A stretch of DNA of 62,208 nucleotides from Candidatus Melainabacteria bacterium SSGW_16 (GTDB taxonomy: Bacteria > Cyanobacteriota > Vampirovibrionia > 2-02-FULL-35-15), in contig DUDS01000020.1 in the NCBI GenBank assembly GCA_004769085.1, forward strand, positions 1 through 62,208. The letters run 5' to 3'. The notes under the pieces were generated by a model. It saw only the letters and a list, made by a program, of their open reading frames with translations. It was not told the origin of the DNA and ran no database searches. The position numbers and the translations under genes are program-made. Shown here piece by piece: positions 25,714-34,170 of the stretch. Numbering within the stretch: position 1 is the first letter of the stretch; every line of letters begins with the position of its first letter.

Positions 25714-28263
25714 TCAGGCAAGTGAACCAAAATATTTTCTTTGTTCATCCGGGTCTATTGCGGTTACTGCAGCACCACTGTAGCAAGCATCAATTATTGT
25801 AATTGTTTCTACACCGTTTAAATATTTCTTATAGAGATTTTTCATATATGTCTCAGTCGGACGCACTCTAAATCCAAATCTACTAAGTCCATATTCAAAT
25901 TCCCTGCTTCCTTGTTTTCCTGAGTTTCTTGCAGCTACTCCTGCTTGTGCTCCAATGTTCGAACCATGTCCACTATAGAAAATATATAATTTTCTACCAT
26001 TTCTTTTTGCACTTTCAGCCCTGGCTTGCAAAGCTTTTTCAAATTCAGCTTGGTTTGGATCATCCAAGATAGTAAAATTTTTACATTTATCTCCGTAGGT
26101 ATTAGTTACAGCATCTTTTGTAACCTCACCATCCAGCCTGAAACAGGTTTTTTGTGTATCCCCGTAATACGTGCCTACTACAAAGAGTACCTCAAAATCT
26201 TTTACTTCTGAATGATTTGCATTTGGATCGGCAGATAGTCTGTATTTTGGACTATGAGGAATAGAACTTTTATTTACAGCTTTATCTGCTGCAAGTGCAG
26301 CATCTTCTATTGATATATTTCCTTTTCCTCTAGCTACCTCACGTGCAATTTCTGTAAAGTATTCACTGCCATATTTATAATCTCTATAAAAATCTGCTCT
26401 CTTTGATCTTACAAATTTTGCCAGATCTCCACTGCTGGGATTGCTAGGTGGGTATTCCGGATATGAAACTCTTGAACCTTTTGTTTGTACCTGGTTTGTA
26501 AAAACACTATGTAGAGATGGATATTTTACATCACCGCTATCCTCCAGAGACAACACATCAGAGCTTTGATTTGTTACAGGGGGCTTTGGACTTCCGCCAC
26601 TTGGTCCTCCACCTGTTACAGGTGGCTTTGGTGAAATTACCACAACTGGTGGTTTTGGCGTTACTACAACTGGTGGCTTTGGCACTGGCGTTGGTGTTAC
26701 TACAACTGGTGGCTTTGGCACTGGTGTTGGTGTTACTACAACTGGTGGCTTTGGTGGCACTGGTGTAGTTAGTGTAACTGTTGCATTTCCTGAAACTCCA
26801 TTTGCCTGGTAAAAAGCATCATCTGCTGGACTAAATGATCTCCAATAGCGAGCACCTGGTGCTAGGTAATATAGATTTCCTGTTCTTTTGTCACTCATAA
26901 ATCCATAACCACCGGTATAAGCCTGTCTTCCTGGATATAACTTTCCTGCAAGTGGCGATCCATTAAGTACACTTAGTGCTTTATCAATTTCAGCTTGCCT
27001 TGGATTTGGTGATGTTGCTGGTGTCACTACCACTGGTGGCTTTGGCACTGGCGTTGGCGTTACTACAACCGGTGGCTTTGGCACTGGCGTTGGCGTTACT
27101 ACAACCGGTGGCTTTGGCACTGGTATCGGTACTGGTGCGGGTGGAACTCCTGATCCCGCTCCAGCTCCACCAGGAGGTGGTAAGGCAGCAGGAGGAGCAG
27201 TGCCGGTAAAAATATATCTTGTTTTATTTACTGGAGATGCAGTCTGATGCTCAACAAATGTAAAAGTACCATCATTTTTTCTAATCAATGCAAGTGAACC
27301 AAAAATTCCTCCGTCTTTGGTGCTGTCATAATTTCCAATAACAACATCTGTAGTTCCAGGGTTTGCAGTTTTATTTTTAAAATAATTAGAATTTTGAGCT
27401 ATGCCAACAGTAAGATCTTTAATAAACTGTCCAAGTTCTCTGCTCTCATTATCAGCCGAAAAATCAGTGCTTTGAAGCACCTGAATAAAAGAATCCATTA
27501 CAAACTGAGGATCCAGATTATTTTTAGGATCATTTATATAATCAGCCATTGACTTTTTAAAGGAAGCAGAGAATTTACCTCTTTCCGTAGAAGGATCATT
27601 AGCATCACCAGGAAGGGTATTCATGTAATCAAGCACACCCTTCATTTCTTCCACACGAAAGACCTGTCTTCTCTGTCCTGCTATATAATCTTCATTTCTC
27701 CACAGTTCAAATACTAGTTTTTGTGTTTTCTCATCTACTGAAGCTGAAGGATTTTTATCTATTATGTCTGTAACAATTTTTTTGGATTTATCTCTGTTAA
27801 TTGTTACTTCTTTCCCCTTGAAATCTTTTCTTACCCCTGACCATCTATTGGTCTCATTGACATCAGGAAGATCATAAGGATTTCTGATTAATTCATCACG
27901 GAATAAATGATTTGTTGAATCAATTTTTGGAGGTGGCATAACAGGGCTTGTCTGCTGAAGGGCAAGCTTAAGTGCTGCCTGAGCCTGTTTTAACTGTTCT
28001 CTTAAAATCGGGTCTCTAACTGTACTCAGATCAGCATTTGCCATTTTTCTGAGATCATCTATTTTAGTAGGATCATCACCAGCATCAATTACACCATTTC
28101 CACTAGTATCAAATCTGTCAGCAGCATCAATTCTGCCATCACCATTTGTATCAAAAGCACCTTTTATATATTCCTGAGCTTCACCAAGAGTTACTTCATT
28201 ATCTTTATCATTCACCCTTGTTGTGTGAATAAGGTTTAATAACCCTGTTATTGCATCACCCAT
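25714..28263 (-). CDS. EF-hand-like protein with C-terminal caspase/metacaspase-like domain (849 aa)
   Basis: Module order: an N-terminal helical module with two EF-hand-type loops, DTNGDGRIDAAD (38-49) and DTSGNGVIDAGD (52-63); the helical-plus-beta module (about 127-353) shared with the 449-residue neighbour; KPPVVVTPTPVP repeats (about 384-415); the about 80-residue domain KLYPGRQAYTGGYGFMSD...YYLAPGARYWRSF (about 425-500) shared with the 710-residue protein; more KPPVVVTP repeats (504-548); and a caspase-like domain (about 690-849) with catalytic His766 in FYSGHGS and Cys827 in IIDACYSGA. The His-Cys dyad is the peptidase C14 pattern. No signal peptide. It is the first gene of the cluster. 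Calcium-dependent proteolysis, as in metacaspases, is a fair hypothesis. Confidence 0.82.
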   Translation of the reverse strand: MGDAITGLLNLIHTTRVNDKDNEVTLGEAQEYIKGAFDTNGDGRIDAADRFDTSGNGVIDAGDDPTKIDDLRKMANADLSTVRDPILREQLKQAQAALKLALQQTSPVMPPPKIDSTNHLFRDELIRNPYDLPDVNETNRWSGVRKDFKGKEVTINRDKSKKIVTDIIDKNPSASVDEKTQKLVFELWRNEDYIAGQRRQVFRVEEMKGVLDYMNTLPGDANDPSTERGKFSASFKKSMADYINDPKNNLDPQFVMDSFIQVLQSTDFSADNESRELGQFIKDLTVGIAQNSNYFKNKTANPGTTDVVIGNYDSTKDGGIFGSLALIRKNDGTFTFVEHQTASPVNKTRYIFTGTAPPAALPPPGGAGAGSGVPPAPVPIPVPKPPVVVTPTPVPKPPVVVTPTPVPKPPVVVTPATSPNPRQAEIDKALSVLNGSPLAGKLYPGRQAYTGGYGFMSDKRTGNLYYLAPGARYWRSFSPADDAFYQANGVSGNATVTLTTPVPPKPPVVVTPTPVPKPPVVVTPTPVPKPPVVVTPKPPVVVISPKPPVTGGGPSGGSPKPPVTNQSSDVLSLEDSGDVKYPSLHSVFTNQVQTKGSRVSYPEYPPSNPSSGDLAKFVRSKRADFYRDYKYGSEYFTEIAREVARGKGNISIEDAALAADKAVNKSSIPHSPKYRLSADPNANHSEVKDFEVLFVVGTYYGDTQKTCFRLDGEVTKDAVTNTYGDKCKNFTILDDPNQAEFEKALQARAESAKRNGRKLYIFYSGHGSNIGAQAGVAARNSGKQGSREFEYGLSRFGFRVRPTETYMKNLYKKYLNGVETITIIDACYSGAAVTAIDPDEQRKYFGSLA
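26641..27126 (-). repeat. 36-bp tandem repeats encoding KPPVVVTPTPVP
   Basis: Two arrays (26641-26757 and 27020-27126) of about three 36-bp units each, with high unit-to-unit identity. They flank the 80-residue shared domain on both sides. The near-identity of the arrays suggests that domain could be excised or swapped by recombination. Confidence 0.85.
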
Positions 28264-28430
28264 TTTTTTATTTTTATTCCTATTGCTATCTAAAATTAGA
28301 AACGAATAGCAATGAGTCTAAAATCCCCTATCAATAGTTAAAAAGTCCTAAAACAAAAGAAATTTATATGTAAGACAGGTCTTACAATATTAAATTTCTC
28401 TCATATATTAAAAGGGGATTAAAACTAAAT

Positions 28431-28871
28431 TCAAAAGGACCTATTTCCAAAACAATAATTTTTTATGTACTGAATAATCTCTCTGAAACCATTGATATTG
28501 TTTGGTTTCCGGATAAACAAATCAGCACCATTCTCATAACAATATTTCATATCAGCCATAGAATCCGAACTTGTAAAAACTACAATTGGAATTGAGCAGG
28601 TGGTTTCTCCATTCTTTATATGTTTTAGCACTTCAAGTCCTGTTACCTTAGGCAAATTTACATCAAGCAGAATCATATCAGGAGGATTTCTTTTACCGGT
28701 CATTATCTCTTCAAGAATCACAAGAGCAGTTTTTCCATTATTTGCAATAACAAAACTGCCATTTATATTACACTCTTTTGCTGCCATTTCAATTAAAAAA
28801 ACATCGTCTTGGTTATCTTCTATAAGAAGAATGTTTATTGTCTTTTCTTTGGCTTTAATTAGTTCAAGCAT
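28431..28871 (-). CDS. Rcp1-like single-domain response regulator
   Basis: Stand-alone receiver domain of about 146 residues: acidic pair in LLIEDNQDDVFLIEMAA, phospho-acceptor Asp in MILLDVNLP, Thr in VVFTSSD and conserved Lys in LFIRKPNN. The EDNxxD...LI.EAL-type opening is that of the cyanobacterial Rcp1 family. I start at ATG 28871 (MLELIKAKEK), which overlaps the kinase stop by 8 bp; the longer frame from 28958 lies within the kinase gene. It is the likely phosphorylation partner of that kinase and has no output domain. Confidence 0.88.
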   Translation of the reverse strand: MLELIKAKEKTINILLIEDNQDDVFLIEMAAKECNINGSFVIANNGKTALVILEEIMTGKRNPPDMILLDVNLPKVTGLEVLKHIKNGETTCSIPIVVFTSSDSMADMKYCYENGADLFIRKPNNINGFREIIQYIKNYCFGNRSF

Positions 28872-30225
28872 CTTTTTTGCCCAAAGGGAGTGTAAAGTAA
28901 AACCTGCTACCTTTACCAACTTCAGAATCAAGCCATATCTCACAACTATATCTTTCAAGAATTTTTTTCACGATAGCAAGTCCTGCTCCTGTTCCTTCAT
29001 ATTCTTCCTGAGCATGCAACCTCTGAAACAAACCAAAAACCTTATCATAATATTCTTTTTCAATTCCAATTCCATTATCCTCAACACATACACATATTTT
29101 ATTGGGATCCAGTCCGGTTTTTTGCATAAGTTTTATATGAAGCTGTGGTTTATCTGATTTATTAAATTTAATCCCGTTTGCAATAATATTTTTAAATACT
29201 GATGAGATTTTTTCCTTACTACAGCATATTACCGGTAAAGTATCATGAATTATAATCTCTGCTTTTCTGCTTTCAATAAATGCAGTAAGTTCAAACTGTA
29301 CTTCTGTTAAAAGAGCATTCAAATCAACCTGCTCATTTTCTTTCCCTTTTGTATCCCTCGTTGCTCTGGCAAGATGAGTAAGATCTTCTATAAGCTTTCT
29401 CATTTTCTGCGTAGCTTTGGCAATTCTAAGCAAATAATCCTGCTGATGAGGGAAAAGATTGTTTCCTAATTTATCCTGAATTATGCTTACAAAACTTTCT
29501 ATTGTTCTTAAAGGTTCTCTTAAATCATGAGATGAAATGTATACAAATGAATCAAGTTCCTGGTTTACCTGCTTTAATACTTCATTTGCCTGTGCAAGTT
29601 CTCTTTCTGACCTTTTTGCAGCCTCAAGAAGATGGTTTCTTTCAATAGTACCGGTTATAACATTTGCCGTAGTTTTCATGAATGAAAGTTCTTCTTCGTT
29701 GAATTCATGAGGTTTTACAAAATAGTTTGTAATTGCTCCAACAGCTTTATTATTTATTACAAGAGGTACCGAAGCTACTGATTTTATCTCGTCAGGATGA
29801 ATGATTTCAGAAAAATATTTTGAAAAGCCAATATTATTTCTGCTTGTATCTTTAATTACCACTATTTTTCTTTTCAGCATGGACCTGACTGAAGGCCAAT
29901 TTTCATGAATATCCTCAGAACTCATACTAGGCATATACTTGTTATTAAATGATTCCATATATCCGTCAGGAAATCCATAAGTAGCTTCAAGATGAATGTG
30001 CTTCCCTGGATTTTTTAAAAGTAAAATAACGCCATAATCTGCTCCTGTAAGTTCACAAAATGGTTTCAAGACTTTATGTGATGCCGTAGCAATATCAGAA
30101 GTAAAAAGATTTGAACAAACATAGTAAATATTTTCAATAGCTTTAAGTTTTTTAAGAGTTCTTTCAATAGCTGTTTCACTGGGTTTTTCCTGTTCTTTAT
30201 GTAGCATGGGTGTTTTAAAAGACAT
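28864..30225 (-). CDS. GAF-domain sensor histidine kinase
   Basis: 453 residues, soluble. GAF-type sensor domain at about 30-200; short coiled linker; HisKA dimerisation domain with phospho-His in YISSHDLREPLRTIESF (about 233-250); HATPase_c with N box FKNIIANGIKFN, G1 VEDNGIGI and G2 GTGAGLAI. The HDLREPLR H-box is typical of phytochrome-like kinases, but there is no PHY domain and I do not see a clear bilin Cys. ATG is preceded by GGAG. It is translationally coupled to the Rcp1-like regulator. Confidence 0.9.
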   Translation of the reverse strand: MSFKTPMLHKEQEKPSETAIERTLKKLKAIENIYYVCSNLFTSDIATASHKVLKPFCELTGADYGVILLLKNPGKHIHLEATYGFPDGYMESFNNKYMPSMSSEDIHENWPSVRSMLKRKIVVIKDTSRNNIGFSKYFSEIIHPDEIKSVASVPLVINNKAVGAITNYFVKPHEFNEEELSFMKTTANVITGTIERNHLLEAAKRSERELAQANEVLKQVNQELDSFVYISSHDLREPLRTIESFVSIIQDKLGNNLFPHQQDYLLRIAKATQKMRKLIEDLTHLARATRDTKGKENEQVDLNALLTEVQFELTAFIESRKAEIIIHDTLPVICCSKEKISSVFKNIIANGIKFNKSDKPQLHIKLMQKTGLDPNKICVCVEDNGIGIEKEYYDKVFGLFQRLHAQEEYEGTGAGLAIVKKILERYSCEIWLDSEVGKGSRFYFTLPLGKKDA

Positions 30226-30626
30226 TGCTTATGCTCCATTCAGTGATTTATAAGCTGTGAAAATTACCATTAATATTATCACCATCCTATTCACAATCAA
30301 AATTATTTTTTCACTAAAAGAAAAAGTAAAATATTCATCAAATTGTTGGTTAAGCTGACTTAATTGATTTACAGTAAAAGTATTTGATCCTTACAAATTC
30401 GCTTACATTCTCCTTTCGTAAGAAATAAAATTACATTGATGCAGAAATAAAATTTCTTTAATTTTTATCTTTCAAAGATTTCACTTAAAAAGGCCTTGCA
30501 GCTTATAGCCTCAAGTTCTATACTCAGGGTAAGTAGTTAAAATTTTTAATTAATCTAACCTTCTGAATATTTCAGATAATAAAAACCGGGCCACAAATTT
30601 AGTTTAATTCCAGTGAGGGAAGAAAA
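30226..30626. other. intergenic region between divergent two-component genes
   Basis: 401 bp of very AT-rich sequence holding the promoters of two divergent signalling genes. I see no ORF, tRNA, repeat-family copy or clear terminator. Promoter boxes are not distinctive. Confidence 0.4.
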
Positions 30627-31826
30627 ATGAAACCCATTAAATCCAGCCCAGAAAAATCAACAAAACCAAAATTGCTCATAGTAGATGACAATAGCAATAA
30701 CCGTGCAGCAATAAGTTACTGGCTTGATGGGGAAAATTATGAAATACTTCACGCTGTTGATGGAGTAAGTGCACTGAAAATTACAGAAACTTTTTTACCT
30801 GACCTAATACTGCTTGATTATAATCTGCCCGGGATGGATGGGATTGAAGTTTGCCAGAGATTAAGATCTAACAAAAAACTTTCTTTTATTCCTATTATTA
30901 TGATGAGCTCTTATGCTCCTGAAGCAAATGTTATGGCTCTTGAACAGGGTGCGGATGAATTTATTGCAATGCCAATCATGCCTACAGAACTAAAATCCAG
31001 ACTTAGAGCAATGCTCAGACTTAAAGAGGCTGTATCAGAATCTACAGAACTTACAAAAGAAAATAAAAAACTACAGGAGCTGGATAAAATAAAATCAAAT
31101 TTTATTTCAAAGGCTTCTCATGAACTTAAAACACCACTTCAGGCAATTTTAGGATACACAGATATCCTTAAGGAAGGTTTGCAGGGAGAACTAACCTATC
31201 CACAGAAACTAATGATTAAACAAATACGTGAAGCAGGCGAACAGTTACTAACATTGATAACCCAGTTACTCGATTTTGAAACCATTGAAAAAGGAGACGT
31301 GGGAATAAGTATTGAAGTTTTCAGCATTGAGTCTGTTTTTAGCTATCTCTCACAGGTTTTAACACCAATGACAATAAAGAAAAACATAAAACTGAAATTT
31401 GTATCAGAATCACAAGACATACAACTTGAGTCATGTAAAAATCTGGTTGAAAGAATTCTTTTAAATATTGTTTCAAATTCAGTTAAATTCTCAAATGAAA
31501 ACAGTTCTGTTTTAATTACTGCAAAAGAGCTTCCTGATGAAATAATCGAATTTAAAATTCAAGACCATGGAAAAGGTATTGAAAAATCAAACATTACTTA
31601 TATCTTTGATAAATTCTGGCAGGAAGATGACTCGATTACCAGAGCACATGGGGGGCTTGGAATAGGACTTTCAGTGGTAGAAAAACTGATTACTATATTA
31701 AACGGACGAATCAATGTAGAAAGCAAACCAAATAAAGGATCCACATTTACTGTTCTTTTACCAAAAGAATTTAAGACCAACAAACCTACATCTTTTAATG
31801 GACAATCCCTGCAAAATGTTGTCTAA
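30627..31826 (+). CDS. receiver-histidine kinase hybrid
   Basis: Receiver domain first (about 14-130: LLIVDDNSNNRA, phospho-acceptor Asp in LILLDYNLPGMDG), then HisKA with SKASHELKTPLQAILGY (about 178-194), then HATPase_c (NIVSNSVKFS, DHGKGI, GGLGIGLSVV). The usual receiver Lys before Pro is replaced: the segment reads EFIAMPIMP rather than xxKPxxP. Signalling through the receiver may therefore be altered. No membrane segment, so input is cytoplasmic. Ribosome site GAGGGAAG precedes ATG. Divergent from the GAF kinase. Confidence 0.9.
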   Translation: MKPIKSSPEKSTKPKLLIVDDNSNNRAAISYWLDGENYEILHAVDGVSALKITETFLPDLILLDYNLPGMDGIEVCQRLRSNKKLSFIPIIMMSSYAPEANVMALEQGADEFIAMPIMPTELKSRLRAMLRLKEAVSESTELTKENKKLQELDKIKSNFISKASHELKTPLQAILGYTDILKEGLQGELTYPQKLMIKQIREAGEQLLTLITQLLDFETIEKGDVGISIEVFSIESVFSYLSQVLTPMTIKKNIKLKFVSESQDIQLESCKNLVERILLNIVSNSVKFSNENSSVLITAKELPDEIIEFKIQDHGKGIEKSNITYIFDKFWQEDDSITRAHGGLGIGLSVVEKLITILNGRINVESKPNKGSTFTVLLPKEFKTNKPTSFNGQSLQNVV

Positions 31827-32081
31827 TTAATAAATTCTCTTTCCATAGCCTCTGATAATGTTCCAGTCTATTGGAATATAATTTCTTGAATTACAGTTCG
31901 GGCAGACATAAATAGGATCATTCTGCCCTACAATTAAAGGTCTCATAAAAGAACTTCTACAGTTTCCACAAATAATAGAAATATCTTTTTTTGATACAAA
32001 TTGAAACTGATTTGGCAGAATTGCATTTCGCCTCTTTGCAATCTCTGTCCATCTGTTTATATCTTCTTCTGTGGGCTGCAT
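31827..32081 (-). CDS. small zinc-ribbon protein
   Basis: 84 residues with two CxxC knuckles, CGNC (about 38-41) and CPNC (about 60-63), about 18 residues apart, as in rubredoxin-like zinc ribbons. The rest is basic and aromatic with a C-terminal RGYGKRIY. It probably binds nucleic acid or a protein partner; no family name is recognised. Its 3' end abuts the stop of the convergent hybrid kinase. Confidence 0.68.
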   Translation of the reverse strand: MQPTEEDINRWTEIAKRRNAILPNQFQFVSKKDISIICGNCRSSFMRPLIVGQNDPIYVCPNCNSRNYIPIDWNIIRGYGKRIY

Positions 32082-32094
32082 TTTTATTTAATAT

Positions 32095-32171
32095 AGCGCA
32101 AAACAAGTTTGCGCTTCCTTCGGCTAATTTTTCCTACTGGACCGGCTTTGCCAGGTGAACTGGTCAAAGCC
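32095..32171 (+). repeat. family A-related double hairpin
   Basis: A perfect 8-bp hairpin AGCGCAAA/TTTGCGCT (32095-32115) is followed by a two-tier hairpin at 32144-32171: outer GGCTTTG/CAAAGCC, inner CCAG/CTGG, with a single bulged T on the 3' side as in the other copies. It lies between divergent genes. Confidence 0.55.
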
Positions 32172-32238
32172 TATAATCTGTAATTCCATAAAATCTTTAT
32201 TATCAAGTATATAATAATACATCATTAATCTCTCAAAT

Positions 32239-33540
32239 ATGGAAGCCAACCTAAGAGACATTGAAAAAAAATATGATTTAAGTGATCTGGAATTATTCAA
32301 CCAGACTATTTCAACCCAAAGATTATCATTTTATGCAAACAAAATAAAGCAATCAGAATCATCTCACCTTTCAGGATCCTGTATAAGACTAATTAAAAAT
32401 AATCAAATAGGCTTTGCTGCAAAATACGGAGAGGTAAATATAGATGAACTAATAAATACAGCTCTTGAATTATACCCATTCTCAACACAAACAAATATCA
32501 GTTTCCCTCCACAGGGTGAAAAACAAAAAGCCACAAATGGTTTTACAGAAAATCACAAGAATATAGTTGGGCTTATGAAAGAGACAGGGAAAGAAATAAC
32601 AGATAAATTGTTAACCGTTGATCAAAATATCCTAACTGATATTTCATTTGAGATTGTAGATATAAAAGAAAATATAAAAAACAGTAGAGGGCTTGATTAT
32701 TCCCACAAAAATGAAATCTACTCAGTATCAATAGGCATAAGACATACATCTGAAAATGATTTTATTGAGATTTATACCGGTGAATATGACAATAAGCCGG
32801 TAAATTATAACAATCTGATTGATGAAATTATTTATCTGTTCAAACCTACAAAAAATCATTCAAAAATAAAAAACGGTGTTTTTCCTATTTTATTTACAAG
32901 CAAGGCAGCAAAAGATTTATTTAATATTATTGAAAGTGCCTTAAACGGAAAAGAAGTTAATAACAGTTCTTCACCCTGGACAAATAAATCAGGTGAAAAA
33001 GTACTCGATAGTAAGCTCTCTATTTCACAGGATCCTTCATTTGGCTGCATTAAAAGATCTCTTGATGACGAGGGAAGCATTATAAAAAAGTTTAATCTCG
33101 TAGAAAACGGGATACTTAAAAACTTTTATTTCGACATTAGTTCAGCAATAAAAAGTAAAACAGAATCCGAGTCTACAGGAAACGGATTCAAAGAATCACT
33201 TACAAGTCAGCCACAGCCTGCTTTATTAAATATGGTAATTTCATCCGGATCAAAAACAAGAGAAGAAATAATAAAAAGCATTGATTACGGACTCTTAATT
33301 GATCAGACAATGGGAGGATTAAGTGCAAACATATCCGGTGATATTTCAGTAAATGTAGATATTGGATTTTTAATAGAAGGAGGGAGAATTACAGGCAGAG
33401 TAAAAGACACTATGGTTAGTGGAAATATTTACAATTCACTAAATAATGTACTTGAAATATCAAACAATCCCCAATGGCATGGAACCAATATATACTGTGC
33501 TGATATTTTACTGGATAAATTTACAGTAATCTCTAGATAG
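32239..33540 (+). CDS. PmbA/TldE-like protein of the TldD/PmbA family
   Basis: 433 residues covering the whole PmbA fold; the opening DLELFNQTISTQRLSFYANK with SGSCIRLIKNNQIGFAA matches the family's N-terminal domain, and the C-terminal GNIYNSLNNVLEISNNPQW is characteristic. TldD/TldE complexes degrade unfolded peptides and mature ribosomally made peptides; TldE lacks the zinc HExxxH, and none is seen here. The expected TldD partner is not in the window. It might process a small peptide product, but no candidate precursor is adjacent. Confidence 0.86.
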   Translation: MEANLRDIEKKYDLSDLELFNQTISTQRLSFYANKIKQSESSHLSGSCIRLIKNNQIGFAAKYGEVNIDELINTALELYPFSTQTNISFPPQGEKQKATNGFTENHKNIVGLMKETGKEITDKLLTVDQNILTDISFEIVDIKENIKNSRGLDYSHKNEIYSVSIGIRHTSENDFIEIYTGEYDNKPVNYNNLIDEIIYLFKPTKNHSKIKNGVFPILFTSKAAKDLFNIIESALNGKEVNNSSSPWTNKSGEKVLDSKLSISQDPSFGCIKRSLDDEGSIIKKFNLVENGILKNFYFDISSAIKSKTESESTGNGFKESLTSQPQPALLNMVISSGSKTREEIIKSIDYGLLIDQTMGGLSANISGDISVNVDIGFLIEGGRITGRVKDTMVSGNIYNSLNNVLEISNNPQWHGTNIYCADILLDKFTVISR

Positions 33541-33552
33541 GACTTTCGCTTT

Positions 33553-34158
33553 TTACAAATTACTTAAAAGCCAGTTTCTTGCTTTTATAGTTAATAGGTG
33601 AATCTTTTTCCCTCTATTAATTACATCTTTCAGTTTCATATTAATAGCCTCAAGCACCCCGGCTTCAAGTCCTTTTTCTTTAAAAACTTTTTTTGCAGAT
33701 CCTGCAAATTTCTTGTCTCTTCCCGGTTCTGTTGCGTCAGCAAGATAAACTACCATCATGATTTTGCTCATATTTGGTTCAGCAAGGGTATGGCATCTTA
33801 TACCACCAAGTACATCTGGATCATTTATGCCGAATTTTTCTTTCGCAAGAATTTCTCCAACCCTTGCATGAAGTATATGTGGATTATCAAGGTCAATTTC
33901 ATCAAATTCTAAATTGTTTGTTTTTGATATTTCAAGGAGCTTTTCATTAGTTAATTCTTTTGCCAGATCATGAAGTAAGCCTGACAACTCAGCCTTATAA
34001 ACATCCAGTCCTAATTTTCTGGCATATTTTTTTGCTGTCTTTGCAACTCTAAGTATATGATTTCGCCTATTTTCACTTACATTTTCTTTTAACCAAAGTT
34101 CTATATCAGGTCTTAATTTCTTAAGTATCTTTTTTATATTTTTGTCATAGGTATCCAT
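33553..34158 (-). CDS. yqeK: YqeK-family HD phosphohydrolase
   Basis: 201 residues with a full HD metal site: His in RNHILRVAKTA, HD in LSGLLHDLAKE, a later His in PHILHARVGE and the terminal Asp in VYLADATEPGRD. These match YqeK, which hydrolyses diadenosine tetraphosphate symmetrically. YqeK genes often sit beside nadD and rsfS; here the neighbour is pheS, 12 bp upstream on the same strand, giving a two-gene operon. Confidence 0.88.
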   Translation of the reverse strand: MDTYDKNIKKILKKLRPDIELWLKENVSENRRNHILRVAKTAKKYARKLGLDVYKAELSGLLHDLAKELTNEKLLEISKTNNLEFDEIDLDNPHILHARVGEILAKEKFGINDPDVLGGIRCHTLAEPNMSKIMMVVYLADATEPGRDKKFAGSAKKVFKEKGLEAGVLEAINMKLKDVINRGKKIHLLTIKARNWLLSNL

Positions 34159-34170
34159 CGGATTTAAAAA

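Noticed and set aside
26641..27126. CRISPR array
   Set aside because: The regular repeats are in-frame coding repeats (KPPVVVTPTPVP) without unique spacers.
28872..28958. Longer N-terminus for the Rcp1-like regulator
   Set aside because: It would overlap the kinase by nearly 100 bp; ATG 28871 directly precedes the receiver fold and gives a normal coupled overlap.
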